Shown here piece after piece: positions 1 to 8,164 of a stretch of DNA of 41,918 nucleotides. Each line of letters opens with the position of its first letter. The stretch's first letter is position 1. This DNA comes from Alphaproteobacteria bacterium. GTDB taxonomy: Bacteria > Pseudomonadota > Alphaproteobacteria > Bin95. The DNA lies in the NCBI GenBank assembly GCA_029978325.1, contig JAPOJR010000009.1, forward strand, positions 1 through 41,918. Reading direction: 5' to 3'. Both the position numbers and the translations under genes were made by a program. The notes beneath the pieces are model-generated. The model was not told the DNA's origin, did no database searches, and worked only from the letters and a program-made list of their open reading frames with translations.

Positions 1-216
1 GGCCGCAACGAAGGTGATATTGTTGGTCTCAAGGTCCGCTTTTAACTTACTGAAGCCGCCCAACTGACGTCGACAGTACGGTCACCAGCTACCGCGATAG
101 ACGATGATAACTTTCCAGCCCTCTCCCATATCGCCTGGCAGGTTCATCGTGCTGCCGTCCGATAGGGTGATGGCCGTCGCGGGGAATACGTCGCCCGCAG
201 ACAAGCGTTTGGACAC
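1..216 (-). CDS. Peroxiredoxin-like (AhpC/TSA) protein, candidate selenoprotein, 3' end outside window
   Basis: Only the first 72 codons lie in the window. Translation from GTG at 216, preceded by GGGAG with 7 nt spacing, gives a thioredoxin-fold start: LSAGDVFPA, then LSDGSTMNLPG, then WKVIIVYRGSW at residues 34-44. Codon 45 is TGA (84-82). The frame then continues PYCRRQLGGFSKLKADLE to the window edge with no further stop. Members of this family carry a CPYC motif after the beta-strand and Gly-Ser-Trp, so the TGA replaces exactly the N-terminal, attacking cysteine, giving U45-P-Y-C48. Sec-containing Prx-like proteins with UxxC are an established class, and a SECIS-like hairpin follows. The likely role is cytosolic thiol/peroxide reduction. 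The alternative is a point nonsense mutation or sequencing error (TGC to TGA). Standard callers would truncate or drop this gene. Confidence 0.72.
48..84 (-). promoter_or_regulatory. Candidate bacterial SECIS element with its UGA codon
   Basis: In the mRNA the UGA (84-82) is followed by CCG and then a 31-nt hairpin (78-48). The lower helix is UACUG/CAGUA (78-74 with 52-48, five Watson-Crick pairs). Next comes a 2x2 internal loop (UC/UU), a G-C pair, an A-G mismatch, and an apical stem CGUC/GGCG (69-66 with 60-57, one G-U pair). The apical loop is AGUUG (65-61). The loop begins 16 nt after the UGA and has G as its second base followed by U. Bacterial SECIS elements place the loop about 16-37 nt downstream with a G in the first two loop positions, so this fits. 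A shorter competing stem ACUG/CAGU (77-63) also exists. Confidence 0.6.
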
Positions 217-279
217 TTCCGGTCTCCCTTTTCAGTCGGGCGACGGCTCAAGCGACATGCCAAAGCCTCACCCAGGCTA

Positions 280-309
280 AAGATATGAGGTTGCGGCACA
301 CGCCAACAA
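280..309 (-). promoter_or_regulatory. Possible sigma70-type promoter for the Prx-like gene
   Basis: Minus-strand TTGTTG (309-304), 18-nt spacer, TATCTT (285-280), about 64 nt before the GTG start at 216. It lies in the 144-bp divergent gap with the DUF1028 gene. This is a weak match called by eye. Confidence 0.25.
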
Positions 310-360
310 GTGCAACGACTGGTAAGGACCTTTCCAATTTTCACTGTCGAGGCCCGAGCC

Positions 361-1116
361 ATGACCTATTCCATCATCGCCCGCTGCTCGCACACCGGCG
401 CATTCGGCGGCGCCGTCGGGACGTCATCCCTGGCCGTCGGCAATCGCTGCCTGCACATCGCCCACGGCATTGGCGCCGTCCTCAGCCAGCACCGCACCGA
501 CCCGCGCCTGGGGGAGCAGGGGCTGGCGCTTCTGGCCAAGGGCCAGTCCGCCGCAACCGTCATGGCCACCCTCACCCGAGCGCCGGACATTGGCTGGCGC
601 CAGTTGGCGGTCCTGGATATCCAGGGGCAGGCCGCCGTGCATCATGGCAACCGGCTCTATTCCATCGCGACGGAGGCTATCGGCCCTGGCTGTGTCGCCA
701 TCGGCAACATCCTGGCCAATGACCACGTGACCGCTGCAATGATCGACGCCTTCATGGCCAATCCCGATGACCGGCTGGAGGCTCGCCTGGTCCGGGCGCT
801 GGAGGGCGGGCGCGACGCCGGCGGCGAAATTCTGGAGCCCTTGCGCTCCGCCGCGTTGCGCGTTTCCGGCAGCGAGGGCATGGACCGCTGCGACCTGCGC
901 GTTGACCGGGCGGATGAGGCGGTTGCAGCCCTCAAAGACCTGCTGGCAGCCTATGGCGATCAGGAAGACCTGCTGCGGAACGTGGCGTTTCAGCCGGAAA
1001 CCGTGCCCGTCGCCCGCTCCATGTTCGACGCCTCGGTCGAACGCATCGCCGAGTTGGGCCTGGAGGATCGCTTCCCCACCGCCCGCCGCCGCGCGGAATG
1101 GACCCTACGCGGCTGA
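361..1116 (+). CDS. DUF1028 domain-containing protein
   Basis: 251 aa from ATG 361, chosen over an upstream in-frame start because the family begins M-T-Y-S-I-I-A-R-C and a GAGG lies 8 nt upstream. The N-terminal block (residues 1-60: TYSIIARC, TGAFGGAVGTSS, GIGAVLSQ, GLALLAKG) is the DUF1028 signature. These proteins resemble Ntn-hydrolases and are often found beside amidohydrolases and peptidases, but the substrate is unknown. Residues after 180 carry an acidic tail seen in longer members (LRVDRADEAVAALKDLLAAYG). The stop overlaps the convergent LLM gene by 12 bp. Cytoplasmic; no signal peptide seen. Confidence 0.85.
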   Translation: MTYSIIARCSHTGAFGGAVGTSSLAVGNRCLHIAHGIGAVLSQHRTDPRLGEQGLALLAKGQSAATVMATLTRAPDIGWRQLAVLDIQGQAAVHHGNRLYSIATEAIGPGCVAIGNILANDHVTAAMIDAFMANPDDRLEARLVRALEGGRDAGGEILEPLRSAALRVSGSEGMDRCDLRVDRADEAVAALKDLLAAYGDQEDLLRNVAFQPETVPVARSMFDASVERIAELGLEDRFPTARRRAEWTLRG

Positions 1117-2175
1117 CGCCTGGCTGGCCGACCAATCGGTCGGATAACCGCCGAAGCGCATCGGAATTTTCTGAATATCCTGCATCACCTCACCCAACGG
1201 TCCCGGCGCCGTATCGGTCGGGATGAACAGGGACAGCGTGTCGGCCAGCCCCTCATACTTCGCGCGCACCTTGGCCGCGAGTTCGTCGTGGCGGCCGACG
1301 ATGGCGAACAGGTCGACCACATCATCCGGGATCAGCGCCGCCATCTCGCTCCAGCGGCCAGCCGCCGGATAAGGCCGCAGCTTCTCACCCAGTTCCTCCA
1401 TGTCGTGCAGACGCAGCACGTCCCAATAGGCGCGGGTGGAGCAGTAGAATGAGATGCGGAAGCGGATATATTCCCGCATCTTCGCCACGGCCTCATCATC
1501 CTTGCCAGTCGCCATGAACGCGCCGCATACCACCTCGATCTGCTCGCGGCCCCGCCCGGTCTTGTCCAGACCCACCTGGATGCGAGGCAGCGAGACCTCC
1601 GCCAGATAGCGCCTGGTGGAGAACGGATGCAGGCGCACGCCGTCCGCGACCTCTCCCGCCACCCGCAGCATCACCGGCCCGACGGCGGACATGGCGATGG
1701 GAATTGGCGGCAGGCCCATCGGCTTTGGCGAGAAGTTCGGCGTGGTCAGCGTCAGGGTGTAGGCGTCGGAGTGATAATCCAGCTTCTCGCCCGTCTCCCA
1801 CGCCCGCCAGACTGCCCGGACCGCGCCGATATAGTCACGCATGCGCGGCGCCGGCGGCGTCCACTCCAGGCCATAGCGGCGCTCGTTATGCCCCTTCACC
1901 TGGCTGCCAAGGCCCAGGTAAAAGCGCCCGCCGCTGGCCTTGTGCAGGTCCCAGGCGAAATGCGCCGTGATCGTAGGGCTGCGCGGAAAGGCGATGGCGA
2001 CGGCAGTGCCCAACTGCACCCGCTCCGTCGCCAGCGCGGCTACCGAAAGCGGCGGGATTGGACCATGGGCGTTCTCCAGCGCGACGACGCCATCAAAGCC
2101 CGCCGCCTCCGCCGCAACCGCGGCAGCTTGCGCGGCGCGCAGGTCATCATTGGGGATATGGAAAGCAACACGCAT
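1105..2175 (-). CDS. LLM-class flavin-dependent oxidoreductase
   Basis: 356 aa, normal length for luciferase-like monooxygenases. The N-terminus MRVAFHIPNDDL, the ATERVQLGTAVAIAFPRSP block (about residues 49-67) and GGRFYLGLGSQVKGH (about residues 82-96) are typical of the LLM fold and its FMN/F420 site. Later blocks PIPIAMSAVGPVMLRVAGEVADGV also fit. It probably uses FMN or F420 to oxidise or reduce an unidentified substrate. It is 12 nt downstream of an MFS transporter on the same strand, which suggests a two-gene operon in which the transporter moves the substrate or product. A second LLM paralogue lies at 25306-26352. Confidence 0.88.
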   Translation of the reverse strand: MRVAFHIPNDDLRAAQAAAVAAEAAGFDGVVALENAHGPIPPLSVAALATERVQLGTAVAIAFPRSPTITAHFAWDLHKASGGRFYLGLGSQVKGHNERRYGLEWTPPAPRMRDYIGAVRAVWRAWETGEKLDYHSDAYTLTLTTPNFSPKPMGLPPIPIAMSAVGPVMLRVAGEVADGVRLHPFSTRRYLAEVSLPRIQVGLDKTGRGREQIEVVCGAFMATGKDDEAVAKMREYIRFRISFYCSTRAYWDVLRLHDMEELGEKLRPYPAAGRWSEMAALIPDDVVDLFAIVGRHDELAAKVRAKYEGLADTLSLFIPTDTAPGPLGEVMQDIQKIPMRFGGYPTDWSASQASAA

Positions 2176-2187
2176 GCACTCGCCCCT

Positions 2188-3417
2188 CTATTCCGCCGCC
2201 ACCGCAACACGGCGGCCCTCTTCATCCGCCGGTGTTGGCAACATGGCGATGGCAGCGATGGCGATGGCCGCCAAAACCGCCAGCACCAGGAACAGCGCAT
2301 AGAAGTCACCCGTGCTGTCAAACACAAAGCCCACCAGCGGCAACGCGGCGGCGCTGGAGCAGAGCGAAATGGCAAAGCGCAGGCCATAGGCCGTGTTGAT
2401 CCAACGCTGCGGCACATACTTGCTGAACAGCGCGTCCGAAACCGGCTGCGTCCCGACCGTCACCGCCATCACCATGAACAGCGAGAACACCATGGTCCCA
2501 TCCGCCGCGGTCGAGCACAGCAGCAGCGCCGGCGCCATCAGGCCATAGGTCAGCAGGAACAGGCGTTTCAGCGGATATTTGTCTGCCAGCACGCCACCCA
2601 GCAACTGCGCGCCGCCAGCCACGGCCAGAATCAACGAGGTCAGGCCACCGGCGCCGACCAGGGCGATCACCGGCAGGTCCACCCGAATATCCACCACTTG
2701 CGTCAGCGAGACCGTCATCGCCTGAAACACCATGCCCATGCACAACGTCAACAACGCCAGCAGGCCCATCAATCGCACAAAGGGGCCCATGCCGAATTCG
2801 GCGATAAAGTCTTTCAGGCTGGCATTCTCGTTCGCCTTGGCGCGCGAAACGTCCAGGTTCATGCCGCGGCAGCGCAGATAGAACCAAATGCCGGTCAGGA
2901 TCGCCACCGCGCCCGGCACGATAAACGCCGCCCGCCAACTGACGGCTACCGTCAGCAACTCCGCCACAATCGCAGCGCTCGCCATGCCCAGGGAGCCGAA
3001 CACACCGTTAACGCCCAGCATCTTGCCCCGGTTCTTGCCCGCCGCCCGGATCACCATTGGGATACCGACCGGGTGATAGATCGAGGCGAACAGGCCGATG
3101 GCAGACAGGCCAATCGCAATCTCAATCGCAGAGCTGGCCAGCCCGGCAACGATTGAGGCGGTGCCGATGCCGATGAAAAACACGGTCATCGTGCCGACAC
3201 TGCTCCACCGATCCGCCAACCATCCAGCCAACGGCGCACCGGCTCCGAACAACACGAACCCCAGCCACGCGAGCCCGACCAACTGGCCATAGCTCATGCC
3301 AAAGTCGCTTTGCAGCGGCCCGACGACGATCACAGTGGCAAACAGCAGGATCAGCATGTGGTCAAAGCTGTGGCCGATGCAAAGAAAGGGCATCGGCCCG
3401 CGGAGAAAGGCTTTCAT
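2188..3417 (-). CDS. MFS transporter
   Basis: About 409 aa with roughly 12 hydrophobic segments. The loop G-W-L-A-D-R-W between TM2 and TM3 (from LFGAGAPLAGWLADRW) is the MFS signature, and the same pattern recurs as GGVLADKYPLKRLF in the second half. The start was set at ATG 3417 (MKAFLRGPMPFLCIGHSFDH); an in-frame TTG at 3435 is an alternative. It is inner-membrane and its substrate is unknown. It sits 12 nt upstream of the LLM oxidoreductase and likely shares its transcript. Confidence 0.85.
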   Translation of the reverse strand: MKAFLRGPMPFLCIGHSFDHMLILLFATVIVVGPLQSDFGMSYGQLVGLAWLGFVLFGAGAPLAGWLADRWSSVGTMTVFFIGIGTASIVAGLASSAIEIAIGLSAIGLFASIYHPVGIPMVIRAAGKNRGKMLGVNGVFGSLGMASAAIVAELLTVAVSWRAAFIVPGAVAILTGIWFYLRCRGMNLDVSRAKANENASLKDFIAEFGMGPFVRLMGLLALLTLCMGMVFQAMTVSLTQVVDIRVDLPVIALVGAGGLTSLILAVAGGAQLLGGVLADKYPLKRLFLLTYGLMAPALLLCSTAADGTMVFSLFMVMAVTVGTQPVSDALFSKYVPQRWINTAYGLRFAISLCSSAAALPLVGFVFDSTGDFYALFLVLAVLAAIAIAAIAMLPTPADEEGRRVAVAAE

Positions 3418-3479
3418 GGGTGTTATGTGCTCCAAAGGCCATCGGCGGGCACGGCCGCCATTCAGGCTATTATTCTAGC

Positions 3480-3510
3480 CTCTCGTCCTGATCCTGTCGA
3501 AGGACGAGAG
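3480..3510. repeat. REP-like inverted repeat, CTCTCGTCCT/AGGACGAGAG
   Basis: A perfect 10-bp stem (3480-3489 with 3501-3510) around GATCCTGTCGA. The family of elements reading like TCCTTCGACAGGATCAGGACGA is scattered through many alphaproteobacterial genomes. It lies in the 141-bp gap between cinA and the MFS gene, adjacent to a smaller hairpin GGCTA/TAGCC (3465-3480). No T-tract follows on either strand, so it is not a standard terminator. Confidence 0.6.
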
Positions 3511-3558
3511 TGCCGCGAGGAAAAAACGCTCTAAGCCTATGATTTTCCACCCCTCGGA

Positions 3559-4803
3559 CTATTTCGGCGCCTTCTCAAAATCCAATGTTTCGGTAACCGG
3601 CTGGCCCGTCAACAGGCGACGCAGGCTGTCCAGCGTCATCTCGACCGCACCGACACGCACCCGCTCGGCATTTCCAACCAGGTTAGAGCCGCGGCGGATA
3701 ACGTGGTCGGCGGTTGCAATCGCGATTTCGATCTGCGGATCGCGCGCGCCGGAGGTATCGACCAGCACTGCCACGCCATGCGTCGCACCGGTCTGCACCC
3801 GCACCGCCGTTGCAGCGTTTTCCACCAGGGCTTCGTCCTCGCTGGCGAGGTCCAGAAGCGTCGCCAGGTCATGGCGGCGGTTGGTGTTGGCGCTGCGCCG
3901 GAAAACCTCGCCATTCGGATCGGCCGCGGCCAGGCGCACGCCGACATGCCCGAACGTGCCAACCTCAGCCACGGCAACATCGCCACCGATGGCGCGCAGG
4001 CCGTCCAGGATCACGCCTTCCAGCGTCTCATCGTCTTCCGCCATGATCACGGTGCCCAGGCGCTTGCGCACCTCCTCGGCCACGGGTGCGACAATGGCCT
4101 TGGCCTGCTCCAGCGTCGGTGCCTGCACCGCCAGCTTCGTCTCCAACTGCGGGTAATGCGCCTGGAAGCCCAGCTTGACCGCACCTGCGGGCGCCAGATC
4201 CTCGACACCCGACAGCACGTTATCGACCCGGCTCTCCCCCATGCCGAACGAGTGGAAGCGCTTCAGGTAGTTCACCTGCTTGACCCCGAACAACTGCCGC
4301 AGGCGCGGAATCAGCTGGTCCTCCAGCATCTTATAGACTTCGCGCGGTACGCCGGGTGTGAAGTAGAACCGCGCCTTGCCGATATCGATCTGAAAGCCGC
4401 AGGCGGTGCCTACCGGGTTATCCACCAAATCCGCACCCTCGGGCAGCATCGCCTGTTTGCGGTTGTTCGGCGGCATGGCGCGGCCGCGCTCGGCATAAAA
4501 AGCTTCGATCTTGGCGAGCCATTCCGGCCACAACACCAAGCCGACTCCCGCAGCCTCGGCCGCCACTTCCTGCGACAGGTCATCCTTGGTCGGGCCCAGC
4601 CCACCGTTGACGATCACCGCATCGGCCCGCTGCGACGCCAGGCGAAAGGCCTCGATCAGCGTCGGGCGATCGTCGCCGACCGTGGTTTCCCAGGTAACCG
4701 GCAATCCCTCTTCCAGCAAACGGCGGGAAATATGGCTGAAGTTGGTGTTGACGGTCTTGCCGCTCAGCACCTCGTCGCCGGTGCAGATAATTTCGATGCG
4801 CAT
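3559..4803 (-). CDS. cinA: CinA-family protein with degenerate C-terminal deamidase domain
   Basis: 414 aa, the usual length of full CinA. The N-terminal half is the MoCF/COG1058 domain: IEIICTGDEVLSG (residues 3-15), then VNGGLGPTKDD and FTPGVPREVYKML. In this family it acts on nucleotide-type substrates (ADP-ribose pyrophosphatase in some members). The C-terminal half (from about residue 250) corresponds to the NMN-deamidase (PncC) domain and ends like CinA (AVEMTLDSLRRLLTGQPV). Its active-site motif, normally AESCTGG, reads AEVGTFG at about residues 279-285. The Ser/Cys/Thr residues are therefore gone, and the deamidase is probably inactive. A stand-alone CinA C-terminal protein at 14744-15244 keeps a more normal motif. 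Confidence 0.85.
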   Translation of the reverse strand: MRIEIICTGDEVLSGKTVNTNFSHISRRLLEEGLPVTWETTVGDDRPTLIEAFRLASQRADAVIVNGGLGPTKDDLSQEVAAEAAGVGLVLWPEWLAKIEAFYAERGRAMPPNNRKQAMLPEGADLVDNPVGTACGFQIDIGKARFYFTPGVPREVYKMLEDQLIPRLRQLFGVKQVNYLKRFHSFGMGESRVDNVLSGVEDLAPAGAVKLGFQAHYPQLETKLAVQAPTLEQAKAIVAPVAEEVRKRLGTVIMAEDDETLEGVILDGLRAIGGDVAVAEVGTFGHVGVRLAAADPNGEVFRRSANTNRRHDLATLLDLASEDEALVENAATAVRVQTGATHGVAVLVDTSGARDPQIEIAIATADHVIRRGSNLVGNAERVRVGAVEMTLDSLRRLLTGQPVTETLDFEKAPK

Positions 4804-4959
4804 AGTGTCGGGAATCCTGGGTACGGAGAACTTGCGAGGCTCCGTTATGCCTGAAATATTGCTCTGCCAAAAGGGCCTGTCGCGCTAGCAAGATTCCACC
4901 CGGCGCGGCCGGACCACTATCGGACAGGTCGCCCCCCGCACAAGGCCAATACCGCCGGC

Positions 4960-5598
4960 ATGACCGACACAACCACCCTGATCGCCTACCTATTGACCGC
5001 CGGCGCTATAGTCGTTTCCCCAGGACCTGACACGACGCTGATCGTGCGCCACACGCTGACCAGCGGCCTGCCGGCCGGGCTCGGCACGGTGGCGGGGACG
5101 ACGTTGGGACTGGCCGGCCACACGCTCGCCACCGTGCTGGGACTATCGATCATCATCGCCGCCAGCAAGACAGCGCTGGCGGTCATCGCCATCGTCGGCG
5201 CGGCCTACCTTGCCTGGCTGGGTTGGCAGGCGTTCAGCGCCGGCGTGATCTCGTTCGGCAATGTCACAGCCTCTGTCGGCGCTCCCTATGTCTCGGCACG
5301 GCGGGCATTGCGCGACGGCCTGATCTCCAACCTGTTCAATCCCAAAATCATCCTGCTGTTCCTCTCGCTGATGCCGCAGTTCATCGGGCCAGAGAGTGGC
5401 AGTGTGCCAAAGCAACTCGCCATCATGGGGGTCATCTACATCGCCATGAGCCTGGCCTGGCAGGTGCCGCTGGCCCTACTCGCCGAAAGCATCCGTGGCT
5501 GGCTGGCCCGGCCAAACGTGCAGCGCGGCATCAACTGGACAACCGGCGCAATCCTGTTGGGATTTGCCGCGCTAATGCTCTACGATCACGTTCTGTAG
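4960..5598 (+). CDS. LysE/RhtB-family exporter
   Basis: 212 aa with about six hydrophobic segments. The N-terminal signature SPGPDTTLIVRHTLTSGLPAGLGTVAGT is diagnostic of LysE/RhtB amino-acid exporters. The central FNPKIILLFLSLMPQFI block (about residues 126-142) is also typical. It is inner-membrane and likely exports a neutral or basic amino acid or derivative. It is divergent from cinA across 156 bp, which contains an ACGGAG/CTCCGT dyad (4823-4845). The next gene follows after 28 nt on the same strand. Confidence 0.88.
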   Translation: MTDTTTLIAYLLTAGAIVVSPGPDTTLIVRHTLTSGLPAGLGTVAGTTLGLAGHTLATVLGLSIIIAASKTALAVIAIVGAAYLAWLGWQAFSAGVISFGNVTASVGAPYVSARRALRDGLISNLFNPKIILLFLSLMPQFIGPESGSVPKQLAIMGVIYIAMSLAWQVPLALLAESIRGWLARPNVQRGINWTTGAILLGFAALMLYDHVL

Positions 5599-5626
5599 TC
5601 TCCGTTCAGCCAAAAGGCCCCTGTCC

Positions 5627-6784
5627 ATGCTGCGTTCCGATGGCCGTATTCTCACCACCCACGCCGGCAGCCTGCCACGCCCGCTGGACCTGACCCGCCT
5701 TTACGCCGAGCGTGCCGGTGGCCAGGCGGTGGACGAAGCGAAGATCGCCGAGATGGGCGAGGCGGCAACGCGCGCCAACGTCCGCCGTCAGATCGAAGCC
5801 GGACTCGACCTCGTCAACAATGGTGAGCAGCCGCGCGAGGCCTTCTTCCTCTATCTGCAACGCCGCCTAAGCGGCTTTGGCCCGGGTGGCTACCGCGAGC
5901 CCTTCAAGGACATCAAGAACCACCCCGACTTCGCACCGATCCGCCAGGCGATCTTCGAGGGCAAGGCCGTCGTCTCCAACATGACGCCGCCAAAGGTGGT
6001 GGGAGCGCTCAAATACCTGGACCCGGACGCGGTCGCTGCCGAATGCCGCCAGTTCCAGCGCGCGCTGGAAGGGCAGAAGCCAACCGGCACCTTCTTCACC
6101 GCGCCTTCGCCCGGCATCGTCGCCACCGCGATTCCAAACGAGTACTACGACTCGTTCGACGCCTATCTGCGCGCGATCACCGATGCGGTCGCCATCGAAT
6201 ACCGCACCATCATCGAGCACGGCTTTGACCTGCAGATCGACGCGCCCGACCTGGCGCTGGAAGGCCATGGTCACTTCGCCGAGCGCCCGCGGAGCGAGTT
6301 CCTGGCCTTTGTCGAGCAGGTGATCGACGAAATCCGCCGCGTTACCGCCGACCTGCCACAGGACCGCATCCGGCTGCACGCCTGCTGGGGCAATTACGAG
6401 GGCCCGCACGACGCAGACGTGCCGATTGCAGAGATGCTGCCAATCCTGACCCAGGCGCACGCCGGCTCCCTGCTGCTGCCGATGGGCAACCCGCGCCACC
6501 AGCACGAGTTCCGCGCCTTCACGCCAAAGAATATTCCGGACAATATGGCGGTGATCGTCGGCTGTATCGACACCACCACCAATTATGTGGAGCACCCGGA
6601 AACCGTCGCCGACCGGCTGGAGCGCGTGGCCCAGACCCTCGGCGACCCGACGCGCATCCTGGCCGCCACGGACTGCGGCTTCGACACGTCAGCCGGCGCC
6701 GGCCGGGTGGCGCCCAGCGTCGTCTGGTCCAAGCTGGGCGCAATGGTAGATGGCGCAAAAATCGCCAGCGAAAGACTGTTTTAA
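5627..6784 (+). CDS. Cobalamin-independent methionine synthase II (MetE C-terminal-like) protein
   Basis: 385 aa, one domain, matching the short MetE-like zinc methyltransferase family rather than full MetE (about 750 aa). Start TTHAGSLPRPLDL (residues 10-23) is characteristic. Zinc ligands are visible as H251 and C253 in LHACWGNYEGPH and C350 in ATDCGFDTSAG. This family includes epoxyalkane:CoM transferase-like and other thiol-alkylating enzymes, so the substrate cannot be assigned. Its TAA stop overlaps the convergent MFS stop in a TTTAAA palindrome. It may be cotranscribed with the LysE exporter 28 nt upstream. Confidence 0.87.
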   Translation: MLRSDGRILTTHAGSLPRPLDLTRLYAERAGGQAVDEAKIAEMGEAATRANVRRQIEAGLDLVNNGEQPREAFFLYLQRRLSGFGPGGYREPFKDIKNHPDFAPIRQAIFEGKAVVSNMTPPKVVGALKYLDPDAVAAECRQFQRALEGQKPTGTFFTAPSPGIVATAIPNEYYDSFDAYLRAITDAVAIEYRTIIEHGFDLQIDAPDLALEGHGHFAERPRSEFLAFVEQVIDEIRRVTADLPQDRIRLHACWGNYEGPHDADVPIAEMLPILTQAHAGSLLLPMGNPRHQHEFRAFTPKNIPDNMAVIVGCIDTTTNYVEHPETVADRLERVAQTLGDPTRILAATDCGFDTSAGAGRVAPSVVWSKLGAMVDGAKIASERLF

Positions 6785-8028
6785 ACCCGGACTTTTGGCT
6801 TCTGCAGCACCATCCATAGGAATGTCACCACCAGCATACCCAACACAATCCCCAGGGCGGTAGCATAGGCTTCCGGTGGATAGCCGTCATCGCTCGGCCA
6901 ATGGTCGAGCACTGCGCCGAAGCCGTATTGAATGGCAAAGGCTGCGCCGAACACCAGCAGGTTGACGGCGGTTCCTGCTCTGCCCGCCAGGGCGGTGCCG
7001 AAGTGCTCTGCAATGTGCGGGTATCCCAAAATGCCGAGTTGCCCGGTCATGGCGAACAACAGCCAGAGCGGCGTCGTCCAGCCTTCCGGCGCCAGGATCA
7101 GGCCGACGACGCTGATCAGAAACAGCACCGTCATCACCGACATGACGCTCAACGGCCCATAGCCGAACCGGCGCACCCAGTCGGCCAGCGCGCCGCTGCC
7201 CAGAACGCCGACGGTAAATGCCGCCGCCATCAATGTGAGCGTGAGCGCCACAGCATCCCGATCCAAATCCGCCACATCCGCCAGCCACGGGCCGGCCCAG
7301 AGCGTCTGGATCGCCACATGAGCCCCGCACATGACCGTGATAATCGGCACAACCCGCCAGAATTCCGCATCGGAATAAATCGTGCGCAGCGCTCGCAATT
7401 GCTGGCCCAGGCTCTCGCGCGGCGCATCGCCAGCCTCGCCCCGGCGCGGCACCACTACCCAGATCATCAGCGCGACCAGGGCCGTTGCACACGCCATGGC
7501 CACAAACACAGCGCGCCAACCGAACTCCTGCACCGCCATATCGGCCGGCGTACTGGCCGCCATGACGCCAATGCCGCCAAATGCCATCACCCAGGAATTG
7601 AGCAGCGGCATCCGACCGGGCGGAGCCCACAACGCCACCGCCTTGAAACTGGCCATCAGGCCGCCGGCGAAGCCCAGGCCGATCATCGCCCGCGCCGCGA
7701 TCAACGCAATCTCGCTTTCGGCAATGCCGAACAGCAGCGCTCCCGTGGCGGCGGTCAGCAGCAGGCAGGTCTGCACCCGCCTGGGCCCGAACCGGTCCAG
7801 CAGGATGCCAAGCGGCAACTGGAACGCGGCAAAGGCGAAGAGATAGGCCGCCGTCAGCAATCCCAGCCCGCTGGCGGATAGCTCAATCTCTTTCACCAGA
7901 TCCGGCGCAACGACCGCGTTCACCGCGCGGAACAGGTAGGAGAGGAAATAGCCGCTGCCAAACGGCACCAGCACCATCAACATGATGCGGCCTAGGGAGG
8001 GAGCAGCAGGTTGGGAGACCGAGGTCAT
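6781..8028 (-). CDS. MFS transporter
   Basis: About 415 aa, 12 hydrophobic segments. The motif GILLDRFGPRRVQ in loop 2-3 (about residues 74-86) is the MFS signature, and the second half repeats it as ALADWVRRFG. ATG 8028 was chosen because AAGGG sits 8 nt upstream; ATG 8034 is in frame but too close to that site. Substrate unknown. A REP-like element and a 136-bp gap separate it from the upstream hydrolase gene on the same strand, so shared transcription is uncertain. Confidence 0.85.
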   Translation of the reverse strand: MTSVSQPAAPSLGRIMLMVLVPFGSGYFLSYLFRAVNAVVAPDLVKEIELSASGLGLLTAAYLFAFAAFQLPLGILLDRFGPRRVQTCLLLTAATGALLFGIAESEIALIAARAMIGLGFAGGLMASFKAVALWAPPGRMPLLNSWVMAFGGIGVMAASTPADMAVQEFGWRAVFVAMACATALVALMIWVVVPRRGEAGDAPRESLGQQLRALRTIYSDAEFWRVVPIITVMCGAHVAIQTLWAGPWLADVADLDRDAVALTLTLMAAAFTVGVLGSGALADWVRRFGYGPLSVMSVMTVLFLISVVGLILAPEGWTTPLWLLFAMTGQLGILGYPHIAEHFGTALAGRAGTAVNLLVFGAAFAIQYGFGAVLDHWPSDDGYPPEAYATALGIVLGMLVVTFLWMVLQKPKVRV

Positions 8029-8044
8029 AGCCATCGCCCTTCAC

Positions 8045-8133
8045 CGTCATTGCGAGCCAAGCGAAGCAAACCACGGGCCAGAGGCGATTGCGGCCGGTGT
8101 GCTTCGTCGCCTCCGGCTTCTTGCAACGACGCT
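8045..8133. repeat. REP-like imperfect inverted repeat (CGTCATTGCGAG type)
   Basis: The left arm CGTCATTGCGAGCCAAGCGA and a right arm, read in reverse complement as CGTCGTTGCAAGAAGCC then GACGAAGC, form an imperfect dyad around CCACGGGCC. Elements opening CGTCATTGCGAG-AGCGAAGCAA are common interspersed repeats in alphaproteobacteria. It fills most of the gap between the MFS and hydrolase genes. Confidence 0.6.
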
Positions 8134-8164
8134 GCACGACAGGCACGAATCCCCATCATCGCCC

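Noticed and set aside
63..77. Short ACUG/CAGU hairpin as the SECIS
   Set aside because: Only four pairs and about 7 loop bases, and the loop is too near the UGA; the longer hairpin at 48-78 fits better.
144..362. 72-aa minus-strand ORF over the start of the Prx-like gene
   Set aside because: It is in a different frame from the conserved Prx-like protein and has no family features.
1627..3156. 509-aa plus-strand ORF
   Set aside because: Antisense to the LLM and MFS genes; His/Arg/Gln-rich composition typical of a GC-rich shadow frame.
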